DNA of 64,000 nucleotides from Lachnospiraceae bacterium (lineage in GTDB: Bacteria; Bacillota; Clostridia; Lachnospirales; Lachnospiraceae): contig JAFYYN010000036.1 in the NCBI GenBank assembly GCA_017557525.1, forward strand, positions 62,001-126,000. Reading direction: 5' to 3'. Every line of letters begins with the position of its first letter. Within the stretch, counting starts at the first letter, position 1. The notes beneath the pieces are model-generated. The model was given only the letters and a program-made list of their open reading frames with translations, was not told the origin of the DNA and ran no database searches. A program made the position numbers and the translations under genes. This document shows positions 27,986 to 36,830 of this stretch, one piece after another.

Positions 27986-29509
27986 ATGAAAGAAACAAGA
28001 ATTAAAAATACTTCAAGGAATATAGTTTCGGGTATTGCTTTAAAATTATCAAGTGTTCTATTTCCATTCATTGTTAATACTATTATTATAAAAACTTTGG
28101 GAGTAGAATATTTAGGTCTTAGTTCTCTTTTTGCTTCAATTTTTTCAGTACTTAGTCTTACGGAACTTGGATTTGGTACTGCTATGGTGTTCAGTATGTA
28201 CGAACCTGTAGCCAAAAATGAATTCGCGAAAGCTTCTGCCTTGTTATCCATGTATAAGAAAGTATATGTGATAATAGGGATTGTTATTTTGGGTGGTGGA
28301 ATGTTATGCATTCCTATTCTTCCACTTGTTATAGAAGGAGATGTCCCGGATAGCATAAATATTTATCTTCTTTTTCTTATATGTCTCACCAACACGGTAA
28401 TATCTTATTTCCTGTTTGCTTATCGATCAGCAATATTTATGGCAAATCAAAGGAAGGATATTGTAGATAAGATAAATATTGTTATTGAGATTGGTTTAAA
28501 TCTTTCTAAAATATTGGTATTACTCATCACTAAGAATTATTATTTATTTTGTGCCCTTCAGCCTATATATACGGTGATAAACAGTTTGCTGACACTCTAC
28601 ATTTCAAAAAAAATGTATCCGGAATATAAATGCTATGGAAATGTTTCTAAAGCAGAAAGAAAATCTATTTTTTCCAGAGTTTTCGGCCTTTCAATACATA
28701 AAATATGTAATGTTATAAGTAACTCGTTTGATAGTGTAATTATATCAAGTTTTCTTGGCTTAACAATTCTTGGACAGTATTATAATTATTTTGTTATAGG
28801 TAATGCAATAATGCTATTTATGGACAATGTTACCGCGAGTGCAACATCAAGTATTGGTAATTCAATGGTTTGCGAGAGTGTTAAAAAAAATTACGAAGAC
28901 TTCAAAACTATACAGTTCGGATATAATATTATTTTGGGATGGGCTTCAGTATGCATGCTTTGTCTTATTCAACCCTTTATTAAAATATGGCTTGGAGAAG
29001 AACTCCTTTTTGACAATTCTGTTGCAATAACTATTTCAATATATATATATGCCATAGTGTCCAGCTCTGTTTTTGTGGCATATCGTTCTGCGGCTGGAAT
29101 TTGGGCGCATGATAAGATACGCCCTTTTGTAGAAGCGGGAATTAATCTGATCTTGAATATTATTCTCGTGCGGTCCATTGGTGTATGTGGGGTTATGATT
29201 TCTACAATACTGACAATGGGTATTATGCGAACTATTTGGGGCTCATACTATTTATTTGATGAGTATTTTAAAGAGTATAGCCATCTGAAATATTTAGCCA
29301 CCATGCTTGTTTGTTTTTTGATAGTATTGGTGAGCGGTGTAATAACATTTAGTATTTGTAACTTGATTAATTTGGATGGAATATGGGAATTAGTTGCTAG
29401 ATTGGGAGTATGCATTGTAATTCCCGGAGTTATATTTTTTGTTTGTTTCTTTAGAACAGTTGTATTTAAAAGGTGTATTGGATTGGCAAAATCAATTATA
29501 AAACACTAA
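27986..29509 (+). CDS. Polysaccharide flippase (Wzx/RfbX type)
   Basis: 507 residues, largely hydrophobic, about 12-14 predicted transmembrane helices. The start NIVSGIALKLSSVLFPFIVNT and the early ...YLGLSSLFASIFSVLSLTELGFG segment are typical of the polysaccharide branch of the MOP/MATE superfamily. It would move lipid-linked oligosaccharide across the membrane. TAGGA precedes ATG 27986. No Wzy polymerase was found beside it. Confidence 0.88.
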   Translation: MKETRIKNTSRNIVSGIALKLSSVLFPFIVNTIIIKTLGVEYLGLSSLFASIFSVLSLTELGFGTAMVFSMYEPVAKNEFAKASALLSMYKKVYVIIGIVILGGGMLCIPILPLVIEGDVPDSINIYLLFLICLTNTVISYFLFAYRSAIFMANQRKDIVDKINIVIEIGLNLSKILVLLITKNYYLFCALQPIYTVINSLLTLYISKKMYPEYKCYGNVSKAERKSIFSRVFGLSIHKICNVISNSFDSVIISSFLGLTILGQYYNYFVIGNAIMLFMDNVTASATSSIGNSMVCESVKKNYEDFKTIQFGYNIILGWASVCMLCLIQPFIKIWLGEELLFDNSVAITISIYIYAIVSSSVFVAYRSAAGIWAHDKIRPFVEAGINLILNIILVRSIGVCGVMISTILTMGIMRTIWGSYYLFDEYFKEYSHLKYLATMLVCFLIVLVSGVITFSICNLINLDGIWELVARLGVCIVIPGVIFFVCFFRTVVFKRCIGLAKSIIKH

Positions 29510-29528
29510 GCGTGAAGGGTGGCACTGT

Positions 29529-30605
29529 ATGATTCCTAAGGTGAGCGTTATCATTCCGGTATATAAGACAGAAAAGTATATTGATGAGTGTGTGGCAAGT
29601 GTATTGGCACAGGACTATAAAAATCTTGAGATAATTCTAGTTGATGATGGGTCACCTGATAACTGTCCCCGAATATGTAATGACTATGCAGGAAAGTATG
29701 ATAATATTTCTGTTGTCCATAAAGCTAATTCCGGGTTGGGACTTTCGAGAAATGCCGGTGTAAAAGCATGCTCAGGAGATTATGTGTTTTTTGTTGATTC
29801 TGATGATAAGATGGACGGAGAGCATGCTATTTCATATCTTGTGGAAGCCGCTGTTAAGGCAAATGCTGATTTAGTGGTAGGATGTTATCGCCGATTTAAT
29901 GATGAAGGATGGATAAGTGAGATAAATAATCATCATCTGATAAACGGGGAGGATACCTTGAGTCCAGATTTCAGGTTCAGAGGATTTTATCAGTATGGTC
30001 ATCTTTCGTATGATTGGGGAAAATTATACCGCAAGGGATTTATGATTGAAAATAGAATAAAGAGGGGCAGTTATCCATTTACCCAGGACAAAGCATTCAA
30101 TATGAGATTTTATGCATGTAATCCCAAGTATGCCTTTATCGATGAGAGTGTCTGCTACTATAGGGTTAATGAGGGATCGGTTACCTATAAATATAAGGAA
30201 AACTATATACATGTTTGGACTCATATTGCGTCTGATTTCTCAAAGTTTATGAAGAAGAGAGATATTAGAAGAGATATAGAAGATCTGCCGGCTTTTCATA
30301 TTTATTTTGGCAGTTTCTTTTTAGCAAAGCAAGAACTTCAGGCAGGCAAGTCGATCATTGAAACATCTGCAAAGATAAAGGAATATGCAGAAAACAAGTA
30401 TGTCAAAACTTCGATGAAAAAAATCATAGCCCGTGACTTCACAAAGGGCATAAAGACACGGAGCTGGAGATGGATGATTTGGGGGTCAACGATGCTATTT
30501 AATCTCCATTTGTATTTCCTGTTTGCACTTGGAATTGCTGCACTTAGAAAATTTAGTGTTGATGAGAAGATTACAAGAAGGCGGTATAACAGGAAATATA
30601 GTTAA
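29529..30605 (+). CDS. Family 2 glycosyltransferase
   Basis: 358 residues with VSVIIPVYKTEKYIDECVAS, VDDGSPDNCP, GLGLSRNAG and FVDSDDKM. Base composition is less A/T-rich than in the preceding four genes. The C-terminus carries a hydrophobic segment near 320-340. It lies 20 nt after the flippase with only a weak AAGGGTGG site. Confidence 0.88.
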   Translation: MIPKVSVIIPVYKTEKYIDECVASVLAQDYKNLEIILVDDGSPDNCPRICNDYAGKYDNISVVHKANSGLGLSRNAGVKACSGDYVFFVDSDDKMDGEHAISYLVEAAVKANADLVVGCYRRFNDEGWISEINNHHLINGEDTLSPDFRFRGFYQYGHLSYDWGKLYRKGFMIENRIKRGSYPFTQDKAFNMRFYACNPKYAFIDESVCYYRVNEGSVTYKYKENYIHVWTHIASDFSKFMKKRDIRRDIEDLPAFHIYFGSFFLAKQELQAGKSIIETSAKIKEYAENKYVKTSMKKIIARDFTKGIKTRSWRWMIWGSTMLFNLHLYFLFALGIAALRKFSVDEKITRRRYNRKYS

Positions 30606-30611
30606 GACGGA

Positions 30612-31328
30612 TTATATGTTGTTTTTCATACCTTTCTTTAACTTTCGGAAATCTCCTAATGCCTTCCATCCAATCTTGATAATCTTTGGAATATTGATGG
30701 AGTTCTTTCCAGCGCGTCTGGGCTTAAAACTTATTTCTCTAAAGACCATACTCTCTTTATAGTAGGAAAAGTATGTCGTCATCATGATATTAGGTAAGTT
30801 ATAATCCGGGTCAAGTCTGTATAAATATTTCTTTACTACATTTGTTCGCATAAGCCTAAAAGGTGCATTAGCATCGGGCACCTTTACTTTAAAGTAAATT
30901 TTTAGCAGAAAGCAAACAACTTTCTCAACAAAAGCGCGGGACTTGCCATCTCCCCTTACTGTTCGGTTACCAAATATGCCATCAAAATCTTTTCTTTCTT
31001 CCCAAAAAGCATTAAACTCCTTTGGGTTAGTCTGCCCGTCAGAATCAGTTTGGAAAATGTAGTCGGCCCCATTTTTTATAGCATAATCATATAAAGCAAT
31101 GACCTTTGGACCATGCTGACGATCGGTATTTTCCAGTATTTCAAGCTGAGGATGTGTACTTTTATACTTTGAAAGTATATTGTGAGTTGCATCCTTGCTT
31201 CCGCTGTCTGCTACAACCAGTCTGGAATCCGAATTCTTATCCTCAAGTATGCCATACCACGAGTCAATTACGCTTAGTATATTGGCTTCTTCGTTATAGG
31301 CCGGCATAACGATATATAAAGTGTCCAT
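30612..31328 (-). CDS. Family 2 glycosyltransferase (dolichyl-phosphate mannosyltransferase-like)
   Basis: 238 residues. TLYIVMPAYNEEANILSVID, ADSGSKDAT and QTDSDGQTNP are motifs of the DPM1/GtrB/AglD group, which transfer a sugar to a polyprenyl phosphate or add it to a glycan. No C-terminal transmembrane domains. AGGAG precedes ATG 31328. Convergent with the preceding GT2 gene, 6 nt between stops. Confidence 0.87.
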   Translation of the reverse strand: MDTLYIVMPAYNEEANILSVIDSWYGILEDKNSDSRLVVADSGSKDATHNILSKYKSTHPQLEILENTDRQHGPKVIALYDYAIKNGADYIFQTDSDGQTNPKEFNAFWEERKDFDGIFGNRTVRGDGKSRAFVEKVVCFLLKIYFKVKVPDANAPFRLMRTNVVKKYLYRLDPDYNLPNIMMTTYFSYYKESMVFREISFKPRRAGKNSINIPKIIKIGWKALGDFRKLKKGMKNNI

Positions 31329-31509
31329 CTTTTTCTCCTGCGATTATATGATTGAAGTTAATTCAAAAAGTCTCTATAAATTTATAATCTTTATCTAGTA
31401 TAATACAATTGTAAGAAATTTTCAATAATATATAGAATTTTCTGTAAAAAAATGTTATACTATAGCATAATCGTATGAAAATATAAACAAAGGAGAAGTC
31501 ATCTGCCTA

Positions 31510-32838
31510 ATGAAGAGAAATGAAAAATTTGTAGTAGAGAGAATCAATGATTCAATATACCTGCTTCCTGTAGGCCAAATGATAGCTGAATACAATAAGG
31601 GGATAAAGATAAACGAAACCTGTGAGTTTATCTGGAAACAATTGGAACATGATGTATCCTTTGAAGAACTGATTGATAAATGCGCACAGTATTTTGACGC
31701 CAAAGAAGACGATATGGAAAGTCTCATAACAGATATTGAAGCTTTAATAAAATCTCTTAGGGACAGAGGTATGCTTGAAGGCAGCAGAAACATCTTTAAA
31801 TGTAATTGCAGTCTATGCAGGAATGGAGCCCCTGTATTATCTCCCAGGTATGAAAGTATCAAAGATGAAAAATCACTAAATTTGATTGTCGGCAGATATT
31901 TAATAGGCGGTCTTCCTATAGAATATTATGGTGATAAAGAGTATTTATATGAATCTTTTGAAGATTTTAAAGTGGATACGCATTTTCCCGAGGAAAAAGT
32001 TAAAACTACATCTGTAATGAAAATACAAGTGTCAGATATAACAACGTTGCCTTTATCAATCAAAAACAACGACGAATATATTGACGCTGATGACGATGAA
32101 ATATCCGTGGAAAATACCGAAACAGAGCTAGGACAAAATTGCAAAGAAACTGCGACCGTACTTATACATCATAATGAATTGACGGTTTTAGATTATTCTG
32201 AAGAGTATGTGCTTTTCTTTCATTTGTTAGAAGGCTTAGATGAGCTCCATTTATCAAAGGATGGATCGTATGCACATTTTTACTGTAAAAAAACATCTGA
32301 TGAAGTCAGATTCAACCTTTTCCACGCCATACGGATAGCTTTTCTGATTTTTGCACTAAAGAACAGAAAGGTTATGTTGCATTCTTGTTCACTATTATTT
32401 AATGATAAAGTTTGGGCTTTTTCTGCTCCTTCAGGGACAGGGAAAAGTACTCATTGTGAAATTTGGAAAAAACTGTTTGATACTCCTGTAGTTAATGGAG
32501 ATCTGAACTTAATTGGCATAGAGAATGGTATTCCATATGTTTATGGGACTCCGTGGTGTGGAACCTCGGGAGTCTTTGAAAACAAAAAAAGAATACTTGG
32601 AGGCATCATTCTGCTAAAGCAGGCTTCACTTAACAGAATCGAAGAATTAGGCGAAGAGAACAAGATACTCTATGTACAGCAAAGATTAATAACATCTGTT
32701 TGGGATAAGGCTATGCTCGAAAAAACACTGGAGATTGTTTCTGAAATCGTTAATAAAATATACGTTAAACGACTATATTGCAATATGGAAGATGATGCAG
32801 GATATCTGATTCATGACGATATAATGAAATCCTGCTGA
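31510..32838 (+). CDS. PqqD domain fused to HPr-kinase-like ATPase domain
   Basis: 442 residues. Residues about 5-90 match a PqqD/RRE-type peptide-recognition domain (INETCEFIWKQLEHDVSFEE). A CNCSLC motif lies at 98-103. About 140-215 is an acidic variable segment. Residues 270-440 resemble the C-terminal kinase domain of HPr kinase, with Walker A APSGTGKS at 306-313 and NGDLNLI near 329-335. Proteins with these parts occur in ribosomal-peptide pathways such as some lasso peptides, where the kinase modifies the precursor. No precursor or cyclase is visible here. AGGAG (31491-31495) is an unusually long 14 nt from ATG 31510. Confidence 0.75.
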   Translation: MKRNEKFVVERINDSIYLLPVGQMIAEYNKGIKINETCEFIWKQLEHDVSFEELIDKCAQYFDAKEDDMESLITDIEALIKSLRDRGMLEGSRNIFKCNCSLCRNGAPVLSPRYESIKDEKSLNLIVGRYLIGGLPIEYYGDKEYLYESFEDFKVDTHFPEEKVKTTSVMKIQVSDITTLPLSIKNNDEYIDADDDEISVENTETELGQNCKETATVLIHHNELTVLDYSEEYVLFFHLLEGLDELHLSKDGSYAHFYCKKTSDEVRFNLFHAIRIAFLIFALKNRKVMLHSCSLLFNDKVWAFSAPSGTGKSTHCEIWKKLFDTPVVNGDLNLIGIENGIPYVYGTPWCGTSGVFENKKRILGGIILLKQASLNRIEELGEENKILYVQQRLITSVWDKAMLEKTLEIVSEIVNKIYVKRLYCNMEDDAGYLIHDDIMKSC

Positions 32839-32851
32839 TAAGGAGGCGTAT

Positions 32852-33298
32852 ATGCAGGAAAAGACAAATCTGGAAAAACTTCTAAGAGCAGGTACTCCTG
32901 TCGGGTTTTATCCCCAAGGGACCAGCATGTATCCTACTATTGTGCCCGGACGAGATAATGTAATAGTTGAACCGCTTGCCGATACGATTCCCAAAAGAGG
33001 GGATGTTCTCCTTTTTAGACGCCCCGATAATGCTCCGGTTTATCCTGGTAAGTTGATCCTTCATCGTGTTTGGAAGGTAAAGAATGACGGTATATATATG
33101 GTTGGAGACAATGAAAAAATGGTTGAGGGTCCATTGCCCATAGAATGCTTTATAGGCATTATGACCGAGCTTAACAGAAAAGGGAAAAAAATTAATGTAA
33201 CCGGTTTGTTTTATCGTATCCTTACAAAAAGTTGGCTTTTTATACGACCTATCAGATTTGTTGTTGCAAAACCGTTAAAGATATTCAAAAGAAAGTAG
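32852..33298 (+). CDS. S24/S26-type signal peptidase-like protein (Ser-His type)
   Basis: 148 residues. The nucleophile region is GTSMYPTI (S25). The usual general-base position reads LILHRVW (H71) instead of the lysine of bacterial type I signal peptidase, as in SipW and ER-type enzymes. GDN at 85-87 supplies the conserved aspartate. No N-terminal transmembrane anchor is visible; the C-terminal region (about 117-140) is moderately hydrophobic and basic. Strong AAGGAGG before ATG 32852. In this operon it could release a leader peptide from an exported substrate; this is inferred from context. Confidence 0.75.
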   Translation: MQEKTNLEKLLRAGTPVGFYPQGTSMYPTIVPGRDNVIVEPLADTIPKRGDVLLFRRPDNAPVYPGKLILHRVWKVKNDGIYMVGDNEKMVEGPLPIECFIGIMTELNRKGKKINVTGLFYRILTKSWLFIRPIRFVVAKPLKIFKRK

Positions 33299-33304
33299 GG
33301 ACCT

Positions 33305-34012
33305 ATGGCAAAATTACTGTTTATAGATGATGATACAGAAGTTTTGGAAATTAACATGAAGTACATGAGGAATTCCGGTTTTGAGGTATTCGGGAGTGAC
33401 AAAGCTGTATTAGGGATAAAGATAGCCAAAGATAAGAAACCTGATTGTATAGTTTTGGATATAATGATGCCTGATATGAATGGATTTGATACCGCATTAA
33501 AGATCCGAGAGTTTTCTGATGTTCCCATCATATTTCTTACCGGCAGGAGTTCGGAAGAGGATAAGCTGAAAGGCCTGATGCTAGGGGGAGATGATTACAT
33601 CATTAAGCCATACAGTTTAAAAGAATTGAAGGTTAGGATAGATGTTGTATTGCGCAGATTTTCAAAAACTAATGCAGCTCAAATGACAGATGCTAATATC
33701 ATAGAATATGGCAAGGTCAAAATAAACCGTTTAGAACACAAAGTTTTTTTTGACGAGGAAGAAATTTTACTTACAAAGAGAGAATATGAAGCATTGATCT
33801 TTCTTTCAGATAATCCCGACAGGACTGTAACCTTTGAAGAAATTGGAAAGAAACTGTTTGGTCAATACCTAGATACTGACCGGCAGACGATAATGGTCAT
33901 AATGAGCAGGCTAAGGAAAAAGATGAGAATCAGTGAGCAGTTTTCTAATATGATAGAAACAGTATGGTCAAAGGGATACAAGTTTATTTCCGGTAAAAAG
34001 ACTGGACTATAA
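33305..34012 (+). CDS. OmpR/PhoB family response regulator
   Basis: 235 residues. The receiver domain has acidic D8-D10, phosphorylation site D52 (LDIMMPD), T in FLTGRSS and K in IIKPYSLKEL. The C-terminal winged-helix domain starts about 130 (KVKINRLEHKVFFDEEEILL). Six nt after the peptidase gene and 12 nt before the kinase gene, so it forms one operon with them and probably controls it or the glycan genes. Confidence 0.93.
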   Translation: MAKLLFIDDDTEVLEINMKYMRNSGFEVFGSDKAVLGIKIAKDKKPDCIVLDIMMPDMNGFDTALKIREFSDVPIIFLTGRSSEEDKLKGLMLGGDDYIIKPYSLKELKVRIDVVLRRFSKTNAAQMTDANIIEYGKVKINRLEHKVFFDEEEILLTKREYEALIFLSDNPDRTVTFEEIGKKLFGQYLDTDRQTIMVIMSRLRKKMRISEQFSNMIETVWSKGYKFISGKKTGL

Positions 34013-34023
34013 AGGAAAAGATA

Positions 34024-34842
34024 ATGAGCAATAAAACATTTGTATTACCTGGAATAGAAAAAAATACTATAGAAGAGCTGTCCAGACAGCTTATAAAGGC
34101 TAATGCAGAATTAAAAGAGCTTCAGGAAGAACGTGAGATAATGTTTGCGAATATCTCACATGATTTAAGGGCACCCATGACTGCTATCAGGAGTGCTGTA
34201 GATCTGGCATTGAGCGAAAAAAATCCTTCAAATGAGGAATTACTTTCAATAATTGAACTTATAGATAGGAGATCAAAAACCCTTGAATCTCTCGTAAATG
34301 ATATGTATTATTTATACAGCGTAAACAATGTTCCAAAATCATTTGAATTTGAAGAAATAGAAGCAATTCCTTTTCTTGAAGAATATTTTTTTGATTTGCA
34401 GACAGATTCAAGATTTGATAGTTTTGACACTACTCTTGATATAGAACCCGGAATTGACTGTGTAATAAATATCGATGTCCAGAAAATAATTCGTGTGCTT
34501 GACAATCTGTTTTCTAACGCAATTAAGTATTCTAAAAAAGAAATCGATAAAACTGTAACTGAGAAATCAACAATAAAATTGAAAGTGCGTCTTGAGAATG
34601 AGAAACTAAAAATATCAGTTATAGATAATGGGCCGGGTATCCCTGAAAAAGATATACCATATGTTTTTATGCGCACGTATACAGTATCAGATGCAAGGAC
34701 TCCCGGGAATGGAAAAGCGGGAAGTGGTCTAGGCCTTGCTATAGCGAAAGCTATTGTAGAAAAACATAAAGGTAATATAGAATGTAGAAGTATGCAAGGC
34801 AGGGGAACGGAGTTTATGATTTCATTGCCAATAAACATTTAA
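34024..34842 (+). CDS. Soluble sensor histidine kinase
   Basis: 272 residues with no transmembrane segment and no recognised sensor domain. The first 40 residues are a coiled coil (ELSRQLIKANAELKELQEER). DHp box FANISHDLRAP with H46. The ATPase domain has N-box LDNLFSNAIKYS, G1 DNGPGIP and G2 GSGLGLAIAK. It must receive its signal through another protein or inside the cell. Partner of the response regulator just upstream. Confidence 0.92.
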   Translation: MSNKTFVLPGIEKNTIEELSRQLIKANAELKELQEEREIMFANISHDLRAPMTAIRSAVDLALSEKNPSNEELLSIIELIDRRSKTLESLVNDMYYLYSVNNVPKSFEFEEIEAIPFLEEYFFDLQTDSRFDSFDTTLDIEPGIDCVINIDVQKIIRVLDNLFSNAIKYSKKEIDKTVTEKSTIKLKVRLENEKLKISVIDNGPGIPEKDIPYVFMRTYTVSDARTPGNGKAGSGLGLAIAKAIVEKHKGNIECRSMQGRGTEFMISLPINI

Positions 34843-34860
34843 TTTTTGGAGGATGAATCT

Positions 34861-35952
34861 ATGTCAACAGAAACACCTACTAAAGAAAAGATTGCATCAT
34901 TACAGGCATTAAGGACATTTGCTTTTTTGGGAATTTTTCTTAGGCATGCAGACTGTCGGTTAAATTGGCCTTCATTAGGTGTTTCTATTTTTTTTGTTAT
35001 GTCAGGTTTTTTGATGATGTATAGATATTATGATAAAAAGATATCGGTAACTTTAACGGATAATCTGAAGTTTGCAATAAACAAAATTAAAAAGTTATAC
35101 CCATTGCACCTGATAACAATGGGTTTTATGTTATTACTTAGCATTATTATATTTTTATATCAGGGAAATCTGGCCCAAAATATATTGAATCTGATATTTA
35201 AAATAGGTTTAAATATTTCGCTAACACAATCCTGGGTTCCTAAAAGTGATTTAAATGTATCGTTAAATGGTGTTTCATGGTATTTGTCTGCAACACTATT
35301 TATGTATTTTATGTTTCCTTATATTAAAAAACTAATTGTTAGTACTAAAAGAACAACACTTTTATTTTGGGGGATAATCACTCTTTTATTGCAAGTTGTG
35401 CTATGTATTCCGATGCTTTATATATTTGGCGATAATAGCGAGGCTTACATATGGTTTATGTACCAGTTTCCCATTTTTCGTCTCGGAGATTTTTTTGTTG
35501 GATGTATAATGGGGAAAATTTTTAGGGAAAAAGGGAATTTTGAACAAGATAAAAATAATATAGTTTTATGGACAGTTATCGAGTTTGGATTTGCTGTTGT
35601 TTCTTTGATTATCTTGCTATGGCCAGTAAATATTGATTTTGTACTTTTGAAAGTAGCTAAAAACTGGACAACACGTTATATACTGCTTGCTGCCGGGTGG
35701 ATATATTTATTTGTTATAAAAAAAGGTTTATTTACTAAACTTTGCGATAATAAAGTTTTTGTTTTCTTGGGGAATATTAGCGCATATATGTTTTTGATTC
35801 ATTATGTTATTATTAGATATACAAGCAATATATTAGAATATATGGATATATCTCTAAATGTATGGGAAAAAAGCGTGGTTATAATAGGAGAGCTGATAGT
35901 AACGATTGCTTTGAGTACACTTTTTTCTCGTATTCGGATAAAAAAAGAATAA
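34861..35952 (+). CDS. Membrane acyltransferase, family 3 (OafA-like)
   Basis: 363 residues, about ten transmembrane helices. The start SLQALRTFAFLGIFLRHAD carries the arginine and histidine typical of the acyltransferase 3 family, which O-acetylates surface glycans. ATG 34861 has GGAGG upstream; TTG 34846 lies before that site and was rejected. Last gene of the operon 31510-35952, ending at a terminator shared with the opposite operon. An acyl-decorated glycan is the likely product, but a peptide or lipid acceptor is possible. Confidence 0.85.
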   Translation: MSTETPTKEKIASLQALRTFAFLGIFLRHADCRLNWPSLGVSIFFVMSGFLMMYRYYDKKISVTLTDNLKFAINKIKKLYPLHLITMGFMLLLSIIIFLYQGNLAQNILNLIFKIGLNISLTQSWVPKSDLNVSLNGVSWYLSATLFMYFMFPYIKKLIVSTKRTTLLFWGIITLLLQVVLCIPMLYIFGDNSEAYIWFMYQFPIFRLGDFFVGCIMGKIFREKGNFEQDKNNIVLWTVIEFGFAVVSLIILLWPVNIDFVLLKVAKNWTTRYILLAAGWIYLFVIKKGLFTKLCDNKVFVFLGNISAYMFLIHYVIIRYTSNILEYMDISLNVWEKSVVIIGELIVTIALSTLFSRIRIKKE

Positions 35953-35978
35953 CAGCGAGCTGATTAACTCGCTGTTAT
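35951..35978. terminator. Bidirectional terminator between two convergent operons
   Basis: AACAGCGAG (35951-35959), loop CTGATTAA, CTCGCTGTT (35968-35976). Stop codons of both flanking genes fall in or at the hairpin. Confidence 0.8.
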
Positions 35979-36809
35979 TCCGTCTAATAGACCTTTGAAG
36001 AACATTTTGAGTTTTTTGGTTTTGTCTTTTTCGTATAGGCAGAGTCTGAAAAATAATTCACATTCCCTATAGATAAGATTGGGTAAGCTGTATTCTTGAT
36101 GTTTTTTAAAAAGCTTAAACTTGTTTCTTGTCATGTAGTAAATGCGCGTAGGGTTTTCATTGAAAATTATTATGTTTTTGAATAAAAATCGTCTGTTTTC
36201 CCCGTGTCCAACCTCGTGTAACAAACCTATTCGATTAATACGATATATTTTGTAACCTTTTTCACGTAATGTAAAACAAAAATCGAAGTCAACGGCATCT
36301 ATGAAAAATGACTTGTCATATCCGGATGTTTCATTGTAAGCTTTAACTTTAGTCAAAGATCCAGAAGTAATACAGCAGGGAACTTTTGTAATAGCTTTTT
36401 TGCTGGAGTTGTCAATATTTTCATGAAAATTGCGATCGGTTCTCTGACATGTAAACATACCAGCCAGAGGGCACTTATTTATGGCTTTTCTGTAATAATT
36501 GATAATTCCTGGCTGAAGAACAGAATCCTGATCTAGAGCGAGTACCCAATCATAATGATTTGTTGAGGCAAATTCCATTATATTATGTAAGGCAGTAGCA
36601 ATACCATCATTACAACTATTTTTATATAAGATTACTTGACTTTCGTATTTTTTTAGGAGAAGTTGTATCTGGTCGATATTCTGTGAAGCATTGTCAAATA
36701 TATATACATTATCAATCTGTTTTAGTACTGCTTCTAAACATTCTGTAAACTTATCTAAATCAGGATTATAGGTTACAATTCCTGCTAGTATAGTACAATT
36801 ATCAGTCAT
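35964..36809 (-). CDS. Family 2 glycosyltransferase (rhamnosyltransferase-like)
   Basis: 281 residues with AGIVTYNPDLDKFTECLEA, FDNASQN, NDGIATALH and ALDQDSV. This VTYNPD / DNAS / LDQDS pattern is characteristic of dTDP-rhamnosyl transferases of capsule and O-antigen clusters. TTAGGAG precedes ATG 36809. Third gene of the minus-strand PqqD-ABC-GT operon, 21 nt after the ABC gene. Confidence 0.87.
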   Translation of the reverse strand: MTDNCTILAGIVTYNPDLDKFTECLEAVLKQIDNVYIFDNASQNIDQIQLLLKKYESQVILYKNSCNDGIATALHNIMEFASTNHYDWVLALDQDSVLQPGIINYYRKAINKCPLAGMFTCQRTDRNFHENIDNSSKKAITKVPCCITSGSLTKVKAYNETSGYDKSFFIDAVDFDFCFTLREKGYKIYRINRIGLLHEVGHGENRRFLFKNIIIFNENPTRIYYMTRNKFKLFKKHQEYSLPNLIYRECELFFRLCLYEKDKTKKLKMFFKGLLDGITAS

Positions 36810-36830
36810 GTTATATTTCTCCTAAGTGTT

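Noticed and set aside
31348-31398. Short frame MIEVNSKSLYKFIIFI as a precursor peptide
   Set aside because: Only 16 codons, no ribosome-binding site, no leader/core features; A/T-rich noise.
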